A DNA stretch of 6,280 nt from an uncultured Nitrososphaerota archaeon (lineage in GTDB: Bacteria; Bacillota; Clostridia; Oscillospirales; Ruminococcaceae): assembly GCA_934869045.1 (NCBI GenBank), contig CAKXAF010000114.1, positions 1 to 6,280 on the forward strand, in the 5' to 3' direction. Within the stretch, counting starts at the first letter, position 1; each line of letters begins with the position of its first letter. This document shows positions 1 to 6,280 of this stretch, piece by piece. Under the pieces are notes generated by a model. The model saw nothing but the letters and a program-made list of their open reading frames with translations, was not told the DNA's origin and did no database searches. Position numbers and translations under genes: made by a program.

Positions 1-2685
1 GTTCTGGAGACGCTGTACTCCAAAAAGGAATGCGCCGGGCAGCTGGCATTTTTATATCTGCGGGATGAAGTCGGAGACCGGGTAAAGTTTCAGGCAGGAC
101 ATCGGTATCTGGCCCATGTAAACTACGAGGATGGAGTCAGCGGCTACACAAATTTTTCCATCGCAGGCTTTTCCAGTCTTGGCGTCCGCGCCGGAAGACC
201 TTGCGGCAAGGATGTTCCGCCGCTGGTAGATCTGGACGCCCTGGAGGACGGGGCAGCCTTCTGGGAAAGCGAAACCGGCCGTTACTACCGCAATACGGCG
301 GAAATGTACCGGGTGCTGAACAATTCCTTAAATTTGACGGCAACTCGGAATCTTGACGCGGTGGATGCGTTTCTCCGGGGAGAGTACGTGCTTACCAAGG
401 GCCGGGATTTTTCCGCAGTGGACTATACGGAGGGCGGGGTCTGCATCGTCAGTGAGAATACGGCTAAGCGGCTGGGCCTGTCCGTAGGGGACAGGCTGGA
501 GCTGGCGGTTCATTTTCCCACCGAAGCGGGCGTTTCGGTTTTGGACAGCTATTGGCCCGAAACCGGATTTGCGGAGGAGACCTCGCTGGAAATTATCGGT
601 CTTTACCAGGGCGGGGGCACGACCCGTGACGACGTTTTCGTCCCGGATTCCGGCCAGACCTGGGCTGCGCACAGCGGCGGGGATTACGTCCTGGGGCGGG
701 TGGTTTTGGAGAACTGTGGGGCGGAGGACTACCGCAGGGAGGTAGCGCCGCTGCTTCCTGCAAATGTGCTGCTGAGCGTCTATGACCAGGGCTACGCTTC
801 GGCCACCGCAGCGGTCAGCGGCGTTCAGGACACCGCTCGTCTGCTGCTGGCGGCTGCCGGAATCTGCGCGCTGGCAGTGTTGGTCCTGTTTGGCTATCTC
901 TTTGTTGGACGGAGCCGGGAGAGCGTCGATATCCTCCTGACGCTGGGCGCGGGCAGGGGCCGGGCGCGGCGCTATCTGCTCAGCGGATGTGCGGCGGTGG
1001 CGCTGCTGGCGGCTGCTGTAGGCGCGGCGGGGGGATATCTGGCCTCCGGCCGGGCCGCAGAGGCCGCCTATGCCCAGGCGGAGGAGAATGCCGCCTATGA
1101 CCGGCGTTTCAGTGCCTCCGGCTACGGCATACATGAGGAAGATTTCCGGGTGGAGTTTCGGATCAGCCCCCTGGTGCCGCTGGCAGTGGGAACCGGTGTG
1201 TCTGCCGGAGGGATATTGGCCTGCGCGCTGTTTGCAGAAGGAATCCTCCGTGCCAGAGATCCTCGCAGGCGGCTTCGGAAGGCCCGCCGGAGGAAAAAGC
1301 AGGCGGTCCCTCATTCCAGAGGCGGCCAGGGCGCGGATTATCTGCCGGGGGTATCCGTGCGGTATACGGCCCGTTCGATCCGCCGGGGCGGCGGGAGGAG
1401 CTTTGTCCCGGCCGCGGCGTTTCTGACGCTGACAGTCTTTGTCTGCCTGTTCAGCGGAACGATGGGGGGATATCGGGAACAGATGGATACCGTATATGAC
1501 CGGATCCCGGTGACGCTCCGGTTTTCCGATTATGCTGGGAAGTCCCTGGGAAATCTCCGGATTCCCCACAGCCTGGTCCAGAAGGTGGTGGACACGGGCT
1601 TTGCCAGCTGGGAGGACACCCATGTTTCTGTTGGCGGCTACTATTTTTTGGGAGGGGTGGTTTCCTACGCGGACGGCCGCGTTTCGGAAGAACCGTTCGT
1701 CATCGACCACATTCCTGCCGGGACCTTTGCCAACGAGTCCTATCTTTACTGGCTGAAAACCACCGCGCCGCCGCTGCGTTTTACCGATGATCCCGCCTAT
1801 GCGCCGGAGTTTTTCTACGCAGATCCGCCGGAGATCCAGTGGCTGGATGGTTACAGTCTGGAAGCAATGAGAAGCTTTCCTTATAACCTGAACATCACGG
1901 ATCCGAAGAAGCCGCTGGATTTTGCGGCCATGCCGGAGGGGATATGCCTGGCGCCGGAGTCCTTTCTGGAGCTCCACGGCCTGGCGTTGGGAGACACGGT
2001 CCTGGCGAACGGGTATGCCGTTCTCCGAATGGGGCGGTATGACTCCCTGTGGGCCCTTCCATACCGCGTCCGAATCATTGGGAGCTTCAAGGGGGAGGAT
2101 GGAAAAAACACCCTTTACCTCCCGCTGTCCATGCTGCCTTCCGTCCAGGAGGAGGAGGTCTACCACTCGGTCAGCTGCATGCTCCAAAACACCCGGGAGC
2201 TGGGCCGCTTTAAGGATGAGCTGGCCGCATTGGGCTTCAGCGAAATCAACGAGGTCCAGGGCAACCGCCATTGGGTTATTATCGACGATACTTCCCTCAA
2301 TGACGCTGTGACCAGCCTTCGGCAGCATATCGCCTACCTCTCGCTGCTTTATCCAGTGGTCCTGGTCCTGGCGGTGGGGATGGGATTTGTCGTAGCATAT
2401 CTTCTGACCCGGGGTCGGAAAGAGGAACTGGCCATCATGCGGAGTATGGGGGCAAGCCCCCGCCGGATTTTCTTCGGATTTTTTCTGGAACAGGCCCTGC
2501 TCTGCCTGCCGGGAGGTGCGGCAGGCCTGGCTGCGGCGTGGTTTTTGAGAGGCGGTCTCAGCGGATTCCAGCTGTGGAACGCCATGGGATTTGCCCTCTG
2601 CTACCTGGCGGGGACGGCGCTGGCGGTGTGGGTGATGAACCGGAGGCCGGTGCTGGCCATCCTAACAGATAAGGAGAATGGATAA
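1..2685 (+). CDS. FtsX/MacB-type ABC transporter permease, 5' end outside window (894 residues visible)
   Basis: Membrane subunit of a MacB/LolCE-superfamily ABC transporter, which couples cytoplasmic ATP hydrolysis to movement of a large extracytoplasmic domain. The frame is open from base 1, so the ATG at 304 is internal: it lies inside a soluble domain with no preceding membrane helix and no well-spaced Shine-Dalgarno. In visible residue numbers: extracellular domain 1 up to about 280; helices near 281-303, 327-348 and 390-412; a very basic cytoplasmic stretch at 417-433; a helix near 468-487; extracellular domain 2 at about 488-778; and helices near 779-802, 825-848 and 861-879. FtsX-type cytoplasmic loops occur twice, DILLTLGAGRGRARR from 310 and EELAIMRSMGAS from 808. 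With one N-terminal helix assumed upstream, this gives two 4-helix MacB-like units in one chain. The stop overlaps the ATPase gene start, so the two proteins are almost certainly partners. Family assignment is firm; substrate is unknown. Antimicrobial-peptide resistance or lipid/peptide export are family-level possibilities only. Confidence 0.9.
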   Translation, partial: VLETLYSKKECAGQLAFLYLRDEVGDRVKFQAGHRYLAHVNYEDGVSGYTNFSIAGFSSLGVRAGRPCGKDVPPLVDLDALEDGAAFWESETGRYYRNTAEMYRVLNNSLNLTATRNLDAVDAFLRGEYVLTKGRDFSAVDYTEGGVCIVSENTAKRLGLSVGDRLELAVHFPTEAGVSVLDSYWPETGFAEETSLEIIGLYQGGGTTRDDVFVPDSGQTWAAHSGGDYVLGRVVLENCGAEDYRREVAPLLPANVLLSVYDQGYASATAAVSGVQDTARLLLAAAGICALAVLVLFGYLFVGRSRESVDILLTLGAGRGRARRYLLSGCAAVALLAAAVGAAGGYLASGRAAEAAYAQAEENAAYDRRFSASGYGIHEEDFRVEFRISPLVPLAVGTGVSAGGILACALFAEGILRARDPRRRLRKARRRKKQAVPHSRGGQGADYLPGVSVRYTARSIRRGGGRSFVPAAAFLTLTVFVCLFSGTMGGYREQMDTVYDRIPVTLRFSDYAGKSLGNLRIPHSLVQKVVDTGFASWEDTHVSVGGYYFLGGVVSYADGRVSEEPFVIDHIPAGTFANESYLYWLKTTAPPLRFTDDPAYAPEFFYADPPEIQWLDGYSLEAMRSFPYNLNITDPKKPLDFAAMPEGICLAPESFLELHGLALGDTVLANGYAVLRMGRYDSLWALPYRVRIIGSFKGEDGKNTLYLPLSMLPSVQEEEVYHSVSCMLQNTRELGRFKDELAALGFSEINEVQGNRHWVIIDDTSLNDAVTSLRQHIAYLSLLYPVVLVLAVGMGFVVAYLLTRGRKEELAIMRSMGASPRRIFFGFFLEQALLCLPGGAAGLAAAWFLRGGLSGFQLWNAMGFALCYLAGTALAVWVMNRRPVLAILTDKENG

Positions 2686-2687
2686 TG
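2671..2687 (+). promoter_or_regulatory. Shine-Dalgarno and TAATG stop-start junction
   Basis: AAGGAG at 2671-2676 lies 8 nt before the ATG at 2685. The permease stop TAA (2683-2685) shares its last A with that ATG. This fixes the start of the ATPase gene and suggests translational coupling, which would keep the two subunits in ratio. Confidence 0.85.
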
Positions 2688-3347
2688 GGAATTTTGGAGC
2701 TGAAGGATGTTCGCTATCAGTATCGCAATCCGTATCAGACGGTTGAAGCCCTGCGTGGAGTATCCCACAGCTTTGGCTGCGGAATGCTCTACGCTCTGGT
2801 CGGAGCCTCCGGCAGCGGAAAAAGCACCTTGCTCTCCCTGATGGCCGGCCTGGATCTTCCCACTGGCGGGGAGATCACCTTTGACGGACAGCCGACTTCC
2901 GGGATGGATCTGAACCGGTACCGGCGGGAGAACGTGGCGGTCATCTATCAGAGCTTTCATCTGCTGCCCCTGCTGACGGTGCAGGAAAACGTCATGTACC
3001 CCATGGAACTGATCGGCGCCAAAGCGCCGGAGGCCCGGGAGAAGGCAAAGATGCTCGTGCTCCGGATGGGGCTGGAGGAAAGCCAGCTGCGTCGGTATCC
3101 TTCGATGCTCTCAGGCGGCGAGAGACAGCGGGTTGCCATCGCACGCGCTCTGGGAACTCCGGCGCGGGTGATCCTGGCGGATGAGCCCACAGGAAACCTG
3201 GATTCGGAAAACACCCGGAATGTGATGAACATCCTGCTTCGGCTGGCCCATGAGGAGGGGTATTGTGTCATCGTGGTCACGCATGACCCGGAGGTCGCCT
3301 CCATGGCGGATGAAGTGGTCCGAATGGTAGATGGGAAACTGGAATAA
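2685..3347 (+). CDS. ABC transporter ATP-binding protein, LolD/MacB type
   Basis: Cytoplasmic ATPase of 220 residues, the usual size for a stand-alone LolD/MacB-type nucleotide-binding domain. All catalytic motifs are present: Walker A GASGSGKST at 40-48, Q-loop Gln89 in VIYQSFHLLP, signature LSGGERQ at 142-148, Walker B VILADE ending at catalytic Glu167, D-loop NLD at 171-173 and switch His200 in VTHD. The run PTGNLDS after Walker B and the FHLLPLLTVQENV segment are typical of the FtsE/LolD/MacB group rather than of sugar importers. It should energise the permease encoded just upstream (one-base overlap). A strong terminator follows 4 nt after the stop, so it is the last gene of its unit and is unlikely to be the dedicated ATPase of the downstream sugar permeases. 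It looks intact and ordinary. Confidence 0.96.
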   Translation: MGILELKDVRYQYRNPYQTVEALRGVSHSFGCGMLYALVGASGSGKSTLLSLMAGLDLPTGGEITFDGQPTSGMDLNRYRRENVAVIYQSFHLLPLLTVQENVMYPMELIGAKAPEAREKAKMLVLRMGLEESQLRRYPSMLSGGERQRVAIARALGTPARVILADEPTGNLDSENTRNVMNILLRLAHEEGYCVIVVTHDPEVASMADEVVRMVDGKLE

Positions 3348-3351
3348 CCTC

Positions 3352-3392
3352 AAAAAGTGTCCGGCTGCACAAACTGGCAGCCGGATATTTTT
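3352..3392 (+). terminator. Intrinsic terminator after the exporter unit
   Basis: CCGGCTGC (3361-3368) and GCAGCCGG (3377-3384) form a perfect 8-bp stem around the 8-nt loop ACAAACTG. The stem can continue outward by A-U and G-U pairs, with the A-run 3352-3356 facing the T-run 3388-3392. It starts just after the ATPase stop at 3347 and separates the two transporter operons. The A-run on the far side gives it the form of a bidirectional terminator, but no minus-strand gene is seen here to use it. Confidence 0.9.
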
Positions 3393-3528
3393 GGGGATCC
3401 AGGGATACCATTTTTGAAAAGTATACAATTTTTTACGTTCAAATTATTCGAGGGGTACGCCTTTTTTTAGAAAAATCAGCACTTTGTGCATAGAGGCGGA
3501 AGATTTTGAACAAGAAATGTACGCTGTG

Positions 3529-3572
3529 TAAAAATTAATCTCCTTGTCAGCCCTGTAAATGGCGAATATAAT
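3529..3572 (+). promoter_or_regulatory. Sigma-A-type promoter of the sugar importer operon
   Basis: A -35 box TTGTCA (3544-3549, five of six consensus bases) and a perfect -10 box TATAAT (3567-3572) are separated by the ideal 17 bp. An AT-rich UP-like tract, TAAAAATTAAT (3529-3539), lies just upstream. The start of transcription would fall near 3579, leaving a leader of about 68 nt before the permease ATG at 3647. It is the best promoter match I found in the 299-base gap and is correctly placed and oriented for the importer genes. Confidence 0.8.
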
Positions 3573-3586
3573 AGGCTCATGACAAG
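3543..3586. repeat. Inverted 7-mers flanking the promoter, possible operator
   Basis: CTTGTCA (3543-3549) and its exact reverse complement TGACAAG (3580-3586) are separated by 30 bp. The left arm covers the -35 box and the right arm begins at the expected transcription start, so the left arm is not transcribed and the pair can act only as DNA, not as an RNA hairpin. The position suits a repressor or activator of the operon, but the arms are short and widely spaced, so chance cannot be excluded. Confidence 0.35.
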
Positions 3587-3591
3587 ATTCA

Positions 3592-3621
3592 TAAAAAGCG
3601 AAAAAAAAATTCCGCTTTTTA
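3592..3621 (+). other. AT-rich hairpin in the importer leader
   Basis: TAAAAAGCG (3592-3600) can pair with CGCTTTTTA (3613-3621), giving 9 bp around a 12-nt, mainly A9, loop. It lies between the predicted transcription start and the ribosome binding site. Only three G-C pairs support it and the U-run is inside the stem, so it is a weak terminator candidate; it could be an mRNA-stabilising leader hairpin or a chance result of base composition. Confidence 0.35.
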
Positions 3622-3632
3622 AGCCACAATTG

Positions 3633-3639
3633 AAGGGGG
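3633..3639 (+). promoter_or_regulatory. Ribosome binding site of the first importer gene
   Basis: AAGGGGG lies 7 nt before the ATG at 3647. It decides the start codon of the first permease gene, as no other in-frame ATG with a comparable site is nearby. Confidence 0.75.
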
Positions 3640-3646
3640 AACCAAA

Positions 3647-4615
3647 ATGCCTGCATCCGTCTCCTTAACTGAAAAGAGGCGCGCCGGGGAGAAGCGCCGG
3701 CGCAGGTATACCAAAGAGCAGATTCATGAGAATATTGAACTCTATCTGATCATGCTGCCCGTGCTCATCCTGATTTTCCTGATGTGTTATCTGCCGCTGT
3801 ACGGATTGGTCATCGCATTTCAGGACTATTCGCCCGGTATGCCCTTTTTCTCCCTGACGGAGAACATCAAGTGGGTTGGATTCAAGCACTTTGCCAATTT
3901 TATCAACGGTAAATATTTCGGACGGTTGATGGGGAACACCATTCTGCTCAGCGTATATAACCTAGTTTTCGGTTTCTGGGTGCCTATCGTCTTTGCGCTG
4001 CTGCTCAACGAGGTGCGGAACCTGCGCTTTAAAAAATTTGTGCAGACTGCGTCCTACCTGCCCTATTTTATTTCGGCAGTCGTTGTAGCGGGCATGGTCC
4101 TCTCCTTTATCGATATGGACGGCATCGTTAATAAAATGATCGTCCTGTTCGGGGGGACAGCCACTCCGCTGAACACATCGCCCTCGGCATTCCCGGTAAT
4201 CTATACCATTACCAACGTCTGGAAGTCCTTTGGATGGAACAGTATCCTCTACCTCTCCACCATGTCTGCCATCGATCCGGCACTGTATGAGTCGGCGCGC
4301 CTGGACGGAGCCAATCGCCTTCAGCAGATGTGGCACGTGACGATCCCGTCCATTCTTCCCACCATTGCCATCATGCTCATCATGGCGGTGGGTGGTATCC
4401 TCGGCTCCAATACCGACCTGATCCTCCTGCTCTACAATACAGCGACCTATCCCACTGCCGATGTCATCGGCACCTACATCTACCGCGTGGGTATTGAGGG
4501 CGGCCAGTTCAGCTACACTGCTGCAGTCGGCATCTTTTCGTCGGTCATTAACTTTGCCCTGGTATTTGTCGCCAACTTCATCAGCAACAAGGTCACCAAC
4601 TACGGCCTGTTTTAA
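3647..4615 (+). CDS. Carbohydrate ABC importer permease, LplB family
   Basis: Integral membrane subunit of a CUT1-type sugar or oligosaccharide importer, 322 residues, close to the usual length for the LplB group. A basic cytoplasmic N-terminus (9-24, EKRRAGEKRRRR) precedes six predicted helices near 32-58, 97-120, 135-155, 183-207, 238-254 and 290-312. The ATPase-contacting EAA loop is ESARLDGANRLQQMWHVTIP from residue 215, with the conserved Gly221. LplB-like signatures are YLPLYGLVIAFQDYSPG near 48-64, the YRVGIEGGQFSYTAAVG segment from 279 and the short GLF C-terminus. In known relatives (Bacillus YteP/YtcP with YtcQ, Sphingomonas AlgM1M2) substrates are pectin- or alginate-derived oligosaccharides; that is family knowledge, and the substrate here is open. 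It is the first gene after the promoter at 3544-3572 and is followed 38 nt later by the second permease. Confidence 0.93.
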   Translation: MPASVSLTEKRRAGEKRRRRYTKEQIHENIELYLIMLPVLILIFLMCYLPLYGLVIAFQDYSPGMPFFSLTENIKWVGFKHFANFINGKYFGRLMGNTILLSVYNLVFGFWVPIVFALLLNEVRNLRFKKFVQTASYLPYFISAVVVAGMVLSFIDMDGIVNKMIVLFGGTATPLNTSPSAFPVIYTITNVWKSFGWNSILYLSTMSAIDPALYESARLDGANRLQQMWHVTIPSILPTIAIMLIMAVGGILGSNTDLILLLYNTATYPTADVIGTYIYRVGIEGGQFSYTAAVGIFSSVINFALVFVANFISNKVTNYGLF

Positions 4616-4653
4616 GGCGCGGCGCCGTACAATTTTTCGAAAGGCGGGATTTT

Positions 4654-5550
4654 ATGGCTCATTCCAACCGCATCCGGGAAGGGAGCCGGCTGGCGGACGC
4701 CGTCATCTATGTGGTGCTGGCGGTCATCTGTCTGGTTACGCTCTACCCTATGTATTATGTATTCATCCTCTCCATCAGCGATCCCCTGGAGGCCGCCGGA
4801 ATGCGGGTGTACCTCTATCCCAAGGGGCTCTATCTGGATTCCTATAAGATGCTCTTTCAGGACACAGCCCTGTGGCGCTCCTACTGGAATACCTTAATCT
4901 ATGTGGTGGCGGACACCGGCTTGATGATCGTGGTCTGCTCCCTGTGCGCCTACCCGCTGACCTGCAGCCGGCTCATCGGCCGGAAGCTGGTGACAGTGTT
5001 CCTCCTGATTCCCATGTATTTCGGCGGCGGACTTATCCCCACCTATCTGGTCATGACCAAGCTGGGACTGTACAATAACATCTGGGCGATTATCGTTCCG
5101 GGCGCGGTCAATGTCTGGAACATCATTCTCTGTCACACCTACTTTCGTTCCATTCCCGAGGATATGCGGGAGGCGGCTAAAATCGACGGAGCCAATCACT
5201 TTAAGATCATGACCCGCATCTATCTGCCGCTGGCCAAGCCCATTTTGGCAGTCATCGCTATCTATACGGTGGTGGGCGTGTGGAACGACTGGTTCCGGCC
5301 CATGGTGTACCTGCCGAAAGAGACGCTCCAACCCCTGCAGCTCTACCTTCGCCGGGTCCTGGTCCAGCAGACGGTGGATTTCTCCCAGGTCTCGGCCGAA
5401 GCCGCCGAGGCTATGGCGCGGCAGAAACTCTCGAATCTTCAGATCCGCTATTCGATGATCATCTTCACTACGCTCCCCATTATTTTCGTCTACCCCTTCT
5501 TCCAGAAATATTTTGTCAAGGGCGTTATGCTGGGTTCCCTGAAGGGCTGA
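4654..5550 (+). CDS. Carbohydrate ABC importer permease, LplC/YtcP (UgpE-like) family
   Basis: Second membrane subunit of the importer, 298 residues, forming a heterodimer with the preceding permease. Predicted helices lie near 15-40, 78-100, 112-133, 143-163, 197-217 and 267-283. The EAA loop REAAKIDGANHFKIMTRIYL begins at about 172, with Gly179 conserved, and continues to LAKP at 193-196. Other family marks are IPMYFGGGLIPTYLV from 119, GVWNDWFRPMVYL at 208-220 and the typical C-terminus YPFFQKYFVKGVMLGSLKG. The start is supported by AAGGCGGG at 4641-4648, 5 nt before the ATG. No terminator lies in the 38-nt gap before it, so it should be cotranscribed with the first permease. It looks intact. 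Confidence 0.94.
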   Translation: MAHSNRIREGSRLADAVIYVVLAVICLVTLYPMYYVFILSISDPLEAAGMRVYLYPKGLYLDSYKMLFQDTALWRSYWNTLIYVVADTGLMIVVCSLCAYPLTCSRLIGRKLVTVFLLIPMYFGGGLIPTYLVMTKLGLYNNIWAIIVPGAVNVWNIILCHTYFRSIPEDMREAAKIDGANHFKIMTRIYLPLAKPILAVIAIYTVVGVWNDWFRPMVYLPKETLQPLQLYLRRVLVQQTVDFSQVSAEAAEAMARQKLSNLQIRYSMIIFTTLPIIFVYPFFQKYFVKGVMLGSLKG

Positions 5551-5560
5551 CCGGTATTTG

Positions 5561-5588
5561 GTTCCAAAACGGCGGAATCCGCCGGAAC
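5561..5588 (+). other. GC-rich intercistronic hairpin before the binding-protein gene
   Basis: CGGCGG (5570-5575) and CCGCCG (5579-5584) form a 6-bp GC stem with an AAT loop. GTTC (5561-5564) can pair with GAAC (5585-5588) below it, leaving a 5-nt bulge CAAAA. No T-run follows, so it is not a standard terminator. It ends 9 nt before the ribosome binding site of the binding-protein gene, a position where a hairpin may protect the downstream mRNA after processing. Confidence 0.55.
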
Positions 5589-5611
5589 AATAGAATTGGA
5601 GGCTGTTTCGC

Positions 5612-6280
5612 ATGAAAAACTATCTGAAAAAGTCCATCACCCTTGCCGTTGCGGCGATGATGGCGGCCGCGCTTTTCGGAGGCTGCGGTGAATCCGGCAC
5701 TTCCTCTCAAGGCGGGTCCTCTTCCCAGGGCGGCGCTTCCTCACAGGGGGGAGTTTCGTCCGGCGGTACGCAGACCCTGAAGGTGCTGACTCCGGAGTCC
5801 ACAAACCCTTACATCCATCTGGCCGACCGGGAAAATTATGAGGTCTGGAAGGTTCTGGAGCAGCGTCTGGCCGATAAGGGCGTTGCTGTTGACCTGGAGA
5901 TTATCGCGGTGGATCAGTACCAGGTGGTCATCCAGACCCGTATGGCGTCCGCCAACGATCTGCCGGACTTCGCCAACCTCTCCAATTTGGACGACACCAC
6001 GGCGCTGAATCTGGCCAATCAGGGGATCCTGCTTCCGATCAATGAGATCCTGGAAAAAGGCGACGGCACAGCTCTGAACTTCATTGATACGGAGGTCCCT
6101 TTTGTTCGGGGCACCTGTACCGCTGCAGACGGTAACATGTACTGGATCCCGGTGGCGCAGAAGACTACCTATGCCGGAAAACCCGGCTCCACCTGTATGA
6201 TGATCGCCATCCGCCAGGACTGGCTGGACATCGTTGGAATGGAAGCCCCCAAGACCGCAGAGGAGTTCCTTAGCGTGATG
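5612..6280 (+). CDS. Lipoprotein sugar-binding protein of the importer, 3' end outside window (223 residues visible)
   Basis: Extracellular solute-binding protein, anchored by a lipid to the outer face of the membrane, that captures the sugar ligand for the two permeases. The ATG at 5612 has GGAGG at 5598-5602, 9 nt upstream. A signal peptide (Lys2, Lys6, Lys7, hydrophobic 9-23) ends in a lipobox LFGGC with the lipidated Cys25; Phe at -3 is less usual than Leu. A Gly/Ser/Gln linker (about 26-53) follows, then a family 1 type binding domain: TLKVLTPEST from about 55, ASANDLPDF at 112-120, LANQGILLPINEI at 134-146, GNMYWIP at 174-180 and RQDWLDIVGMEAPKTAEEF at 201-219. These match LplA/YtcQ-like proteins, usually around 500 residues or more, so well under half is visible. 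The ligand cannot be inferred. Confidence 0.93.
   Translation, partial: MKNYLKKSITLAVAAMMAAALFGGCGESGTSSQGGSSSQGGASSQGGVSSGGTQTLKVLTPESTNPYIHLADRENYEVWKVLEQRLADKGVAVDLEIIAVDQYQVVIQTRMASANDLPDFANLSNLDDTTALNLANQGILLPINEILEKGDGTALNFIDTEVPFVRGTCTAADGNMYWIPVAQKTTYAGKPGSTCMMIAIRQDWLDIVGMEAPKTAEEFLSVM
5702..5767 (+). repeat. 18-bp tandem repeats encoding an SSQGG linker
   Basis: Three units of 18 bp (5702-5719, 5720-5737, 5738-5755) encode SSQGG plus one variable residue, and a shorter fourth unit (5756-5767) encodes SSGG without the Gln. They form the flexible spacer between the lipidated cysteine and the binding domain. Codons differ between units, so the repeat is conserved more as protein than as DNA. 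Confidence 0.8.

Noticed and set aside
304..306. ATG that could be taken as the start of the large permease
   Set aside because: The same frame is open back to base 1 with similar composition, a usable Shine-Dalgarno is missing, and starting here would remove the N-terminal helix expected for the family.
328..2328. A 666-codon open frame on the minus strand, antisense to the permease
   Set aside because: The plus-strand frame has clear FtsX motifs, membrane helices and a coupled ATPase. The antisense translation is a long Arg/Gln/Pro/His-rich sequence with no recognisable domain, as expected opposite a GC-rich gene with biased codons.
3451..3468. Possible second terminator: AGG...CCT followed by a run of seven Ts
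   Set aside because: The stem is only about 3 bp with a 6-nt loop, too weak to call, and a strong terminator already lies 60 bases upstream.
3554..3568. Possible catabolite-response (cre) site, TGTAAATGGCGAATA, inside the promoter spacer
   Set aside because: Only the first half resembles the cre consensus; the central CG is displaced and the second half-site is absent.
3579..3668. A 29-codon upstream frame overlapping the first permease start
   Set aside because: Its ATG sits at the predicted transcription start, so there is no room for a ribosome binding site, and the peptide has no recognisable features. Leaderless translation is possible but unsupported.
4620..4627. Palindrome CGGCGCCG between the two permease genes
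   Set aside because: Eight-base GC palindromes are common in DNA of this composition. It has no loop to form a hairpin and no U-tract, so no function can be argued.
4894..5613. A 239-codon minus-strand open frame opposite the second permease
   Set aside because: The plus-strand permease is unambiguous (EAA loop, family C-terminus). The antisense product is rich in Asp/His/Arg with no known motif.

Overview
The window reads as chromosomal DNA from a fairly high-GC member of the Firmicutes, most likely a gut-type clostridium of the Oscillospiraceae/Ruminococcaceae kind. The evidence is GC-rich genes separated by AT-rich gaps, strong purine-rich Shine-Dalgarno sites, a sigma-A-type promoter, a lipoprotein sugar-binding protein with a Gly/Ser/Gln linker, and an LplB/LplC-type importer. 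The taxonomic placement is inference from style, not from a marker gene. All genes are on the + strand.

Left unit (1-3392): the 3' part of a large FtsX/MacB-superfamily ABC permease (its 5' end lies outside the window) is followed, with a one-base TAATG overlap, by a LolD/MacB-type ATP-binding subunit. A strong intrinsic terminator closes the unit. Together these make a two-gene ABC system of the class that exports or extracts peptides, lipids or lipoproteins, or confers resistance to antimicrobial peptides; its substrate cannot be read from the sequence. The permease chain appears to hold two copies of the MacB-type module.

Control region (3348-3646): a 299-base AT-rich gap holds the terminator, then a near-consensus promoter (TTGTCA, 17 bp, TATAAT), a pair of perfect inverted 7-mers flanking that promoter, a leader hairpin and a strong ribosome binding site. 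I recognise nothing in about 3393-3528 beyond AT-rich sequence.

Right unit (3647-6280): two binding-protein-dependent permeases, each with a clear EAA loop, followed by a lipoprotein solute-binding protein cut by the window end. This is an LplB-LplC-LplA-like (CUT1) oligosaccharide importer. No ATPase of its own is visible, so it probably uses a shared MsmX-type ATPase encoded elsewhere, as known for such systems in Bacillus. A GC-rich hairpin without a U-tract sits just before the binding-protein gene and may adjust its expression relative to the permeases.

I see no tRNA, rRNA, mobile element, CRISPR array or phage feature, and no sign of an undescribed system. The genes belong to familiar transporter families; the less ordinary points are the duplicated permease architecture and the small regulatory structures.
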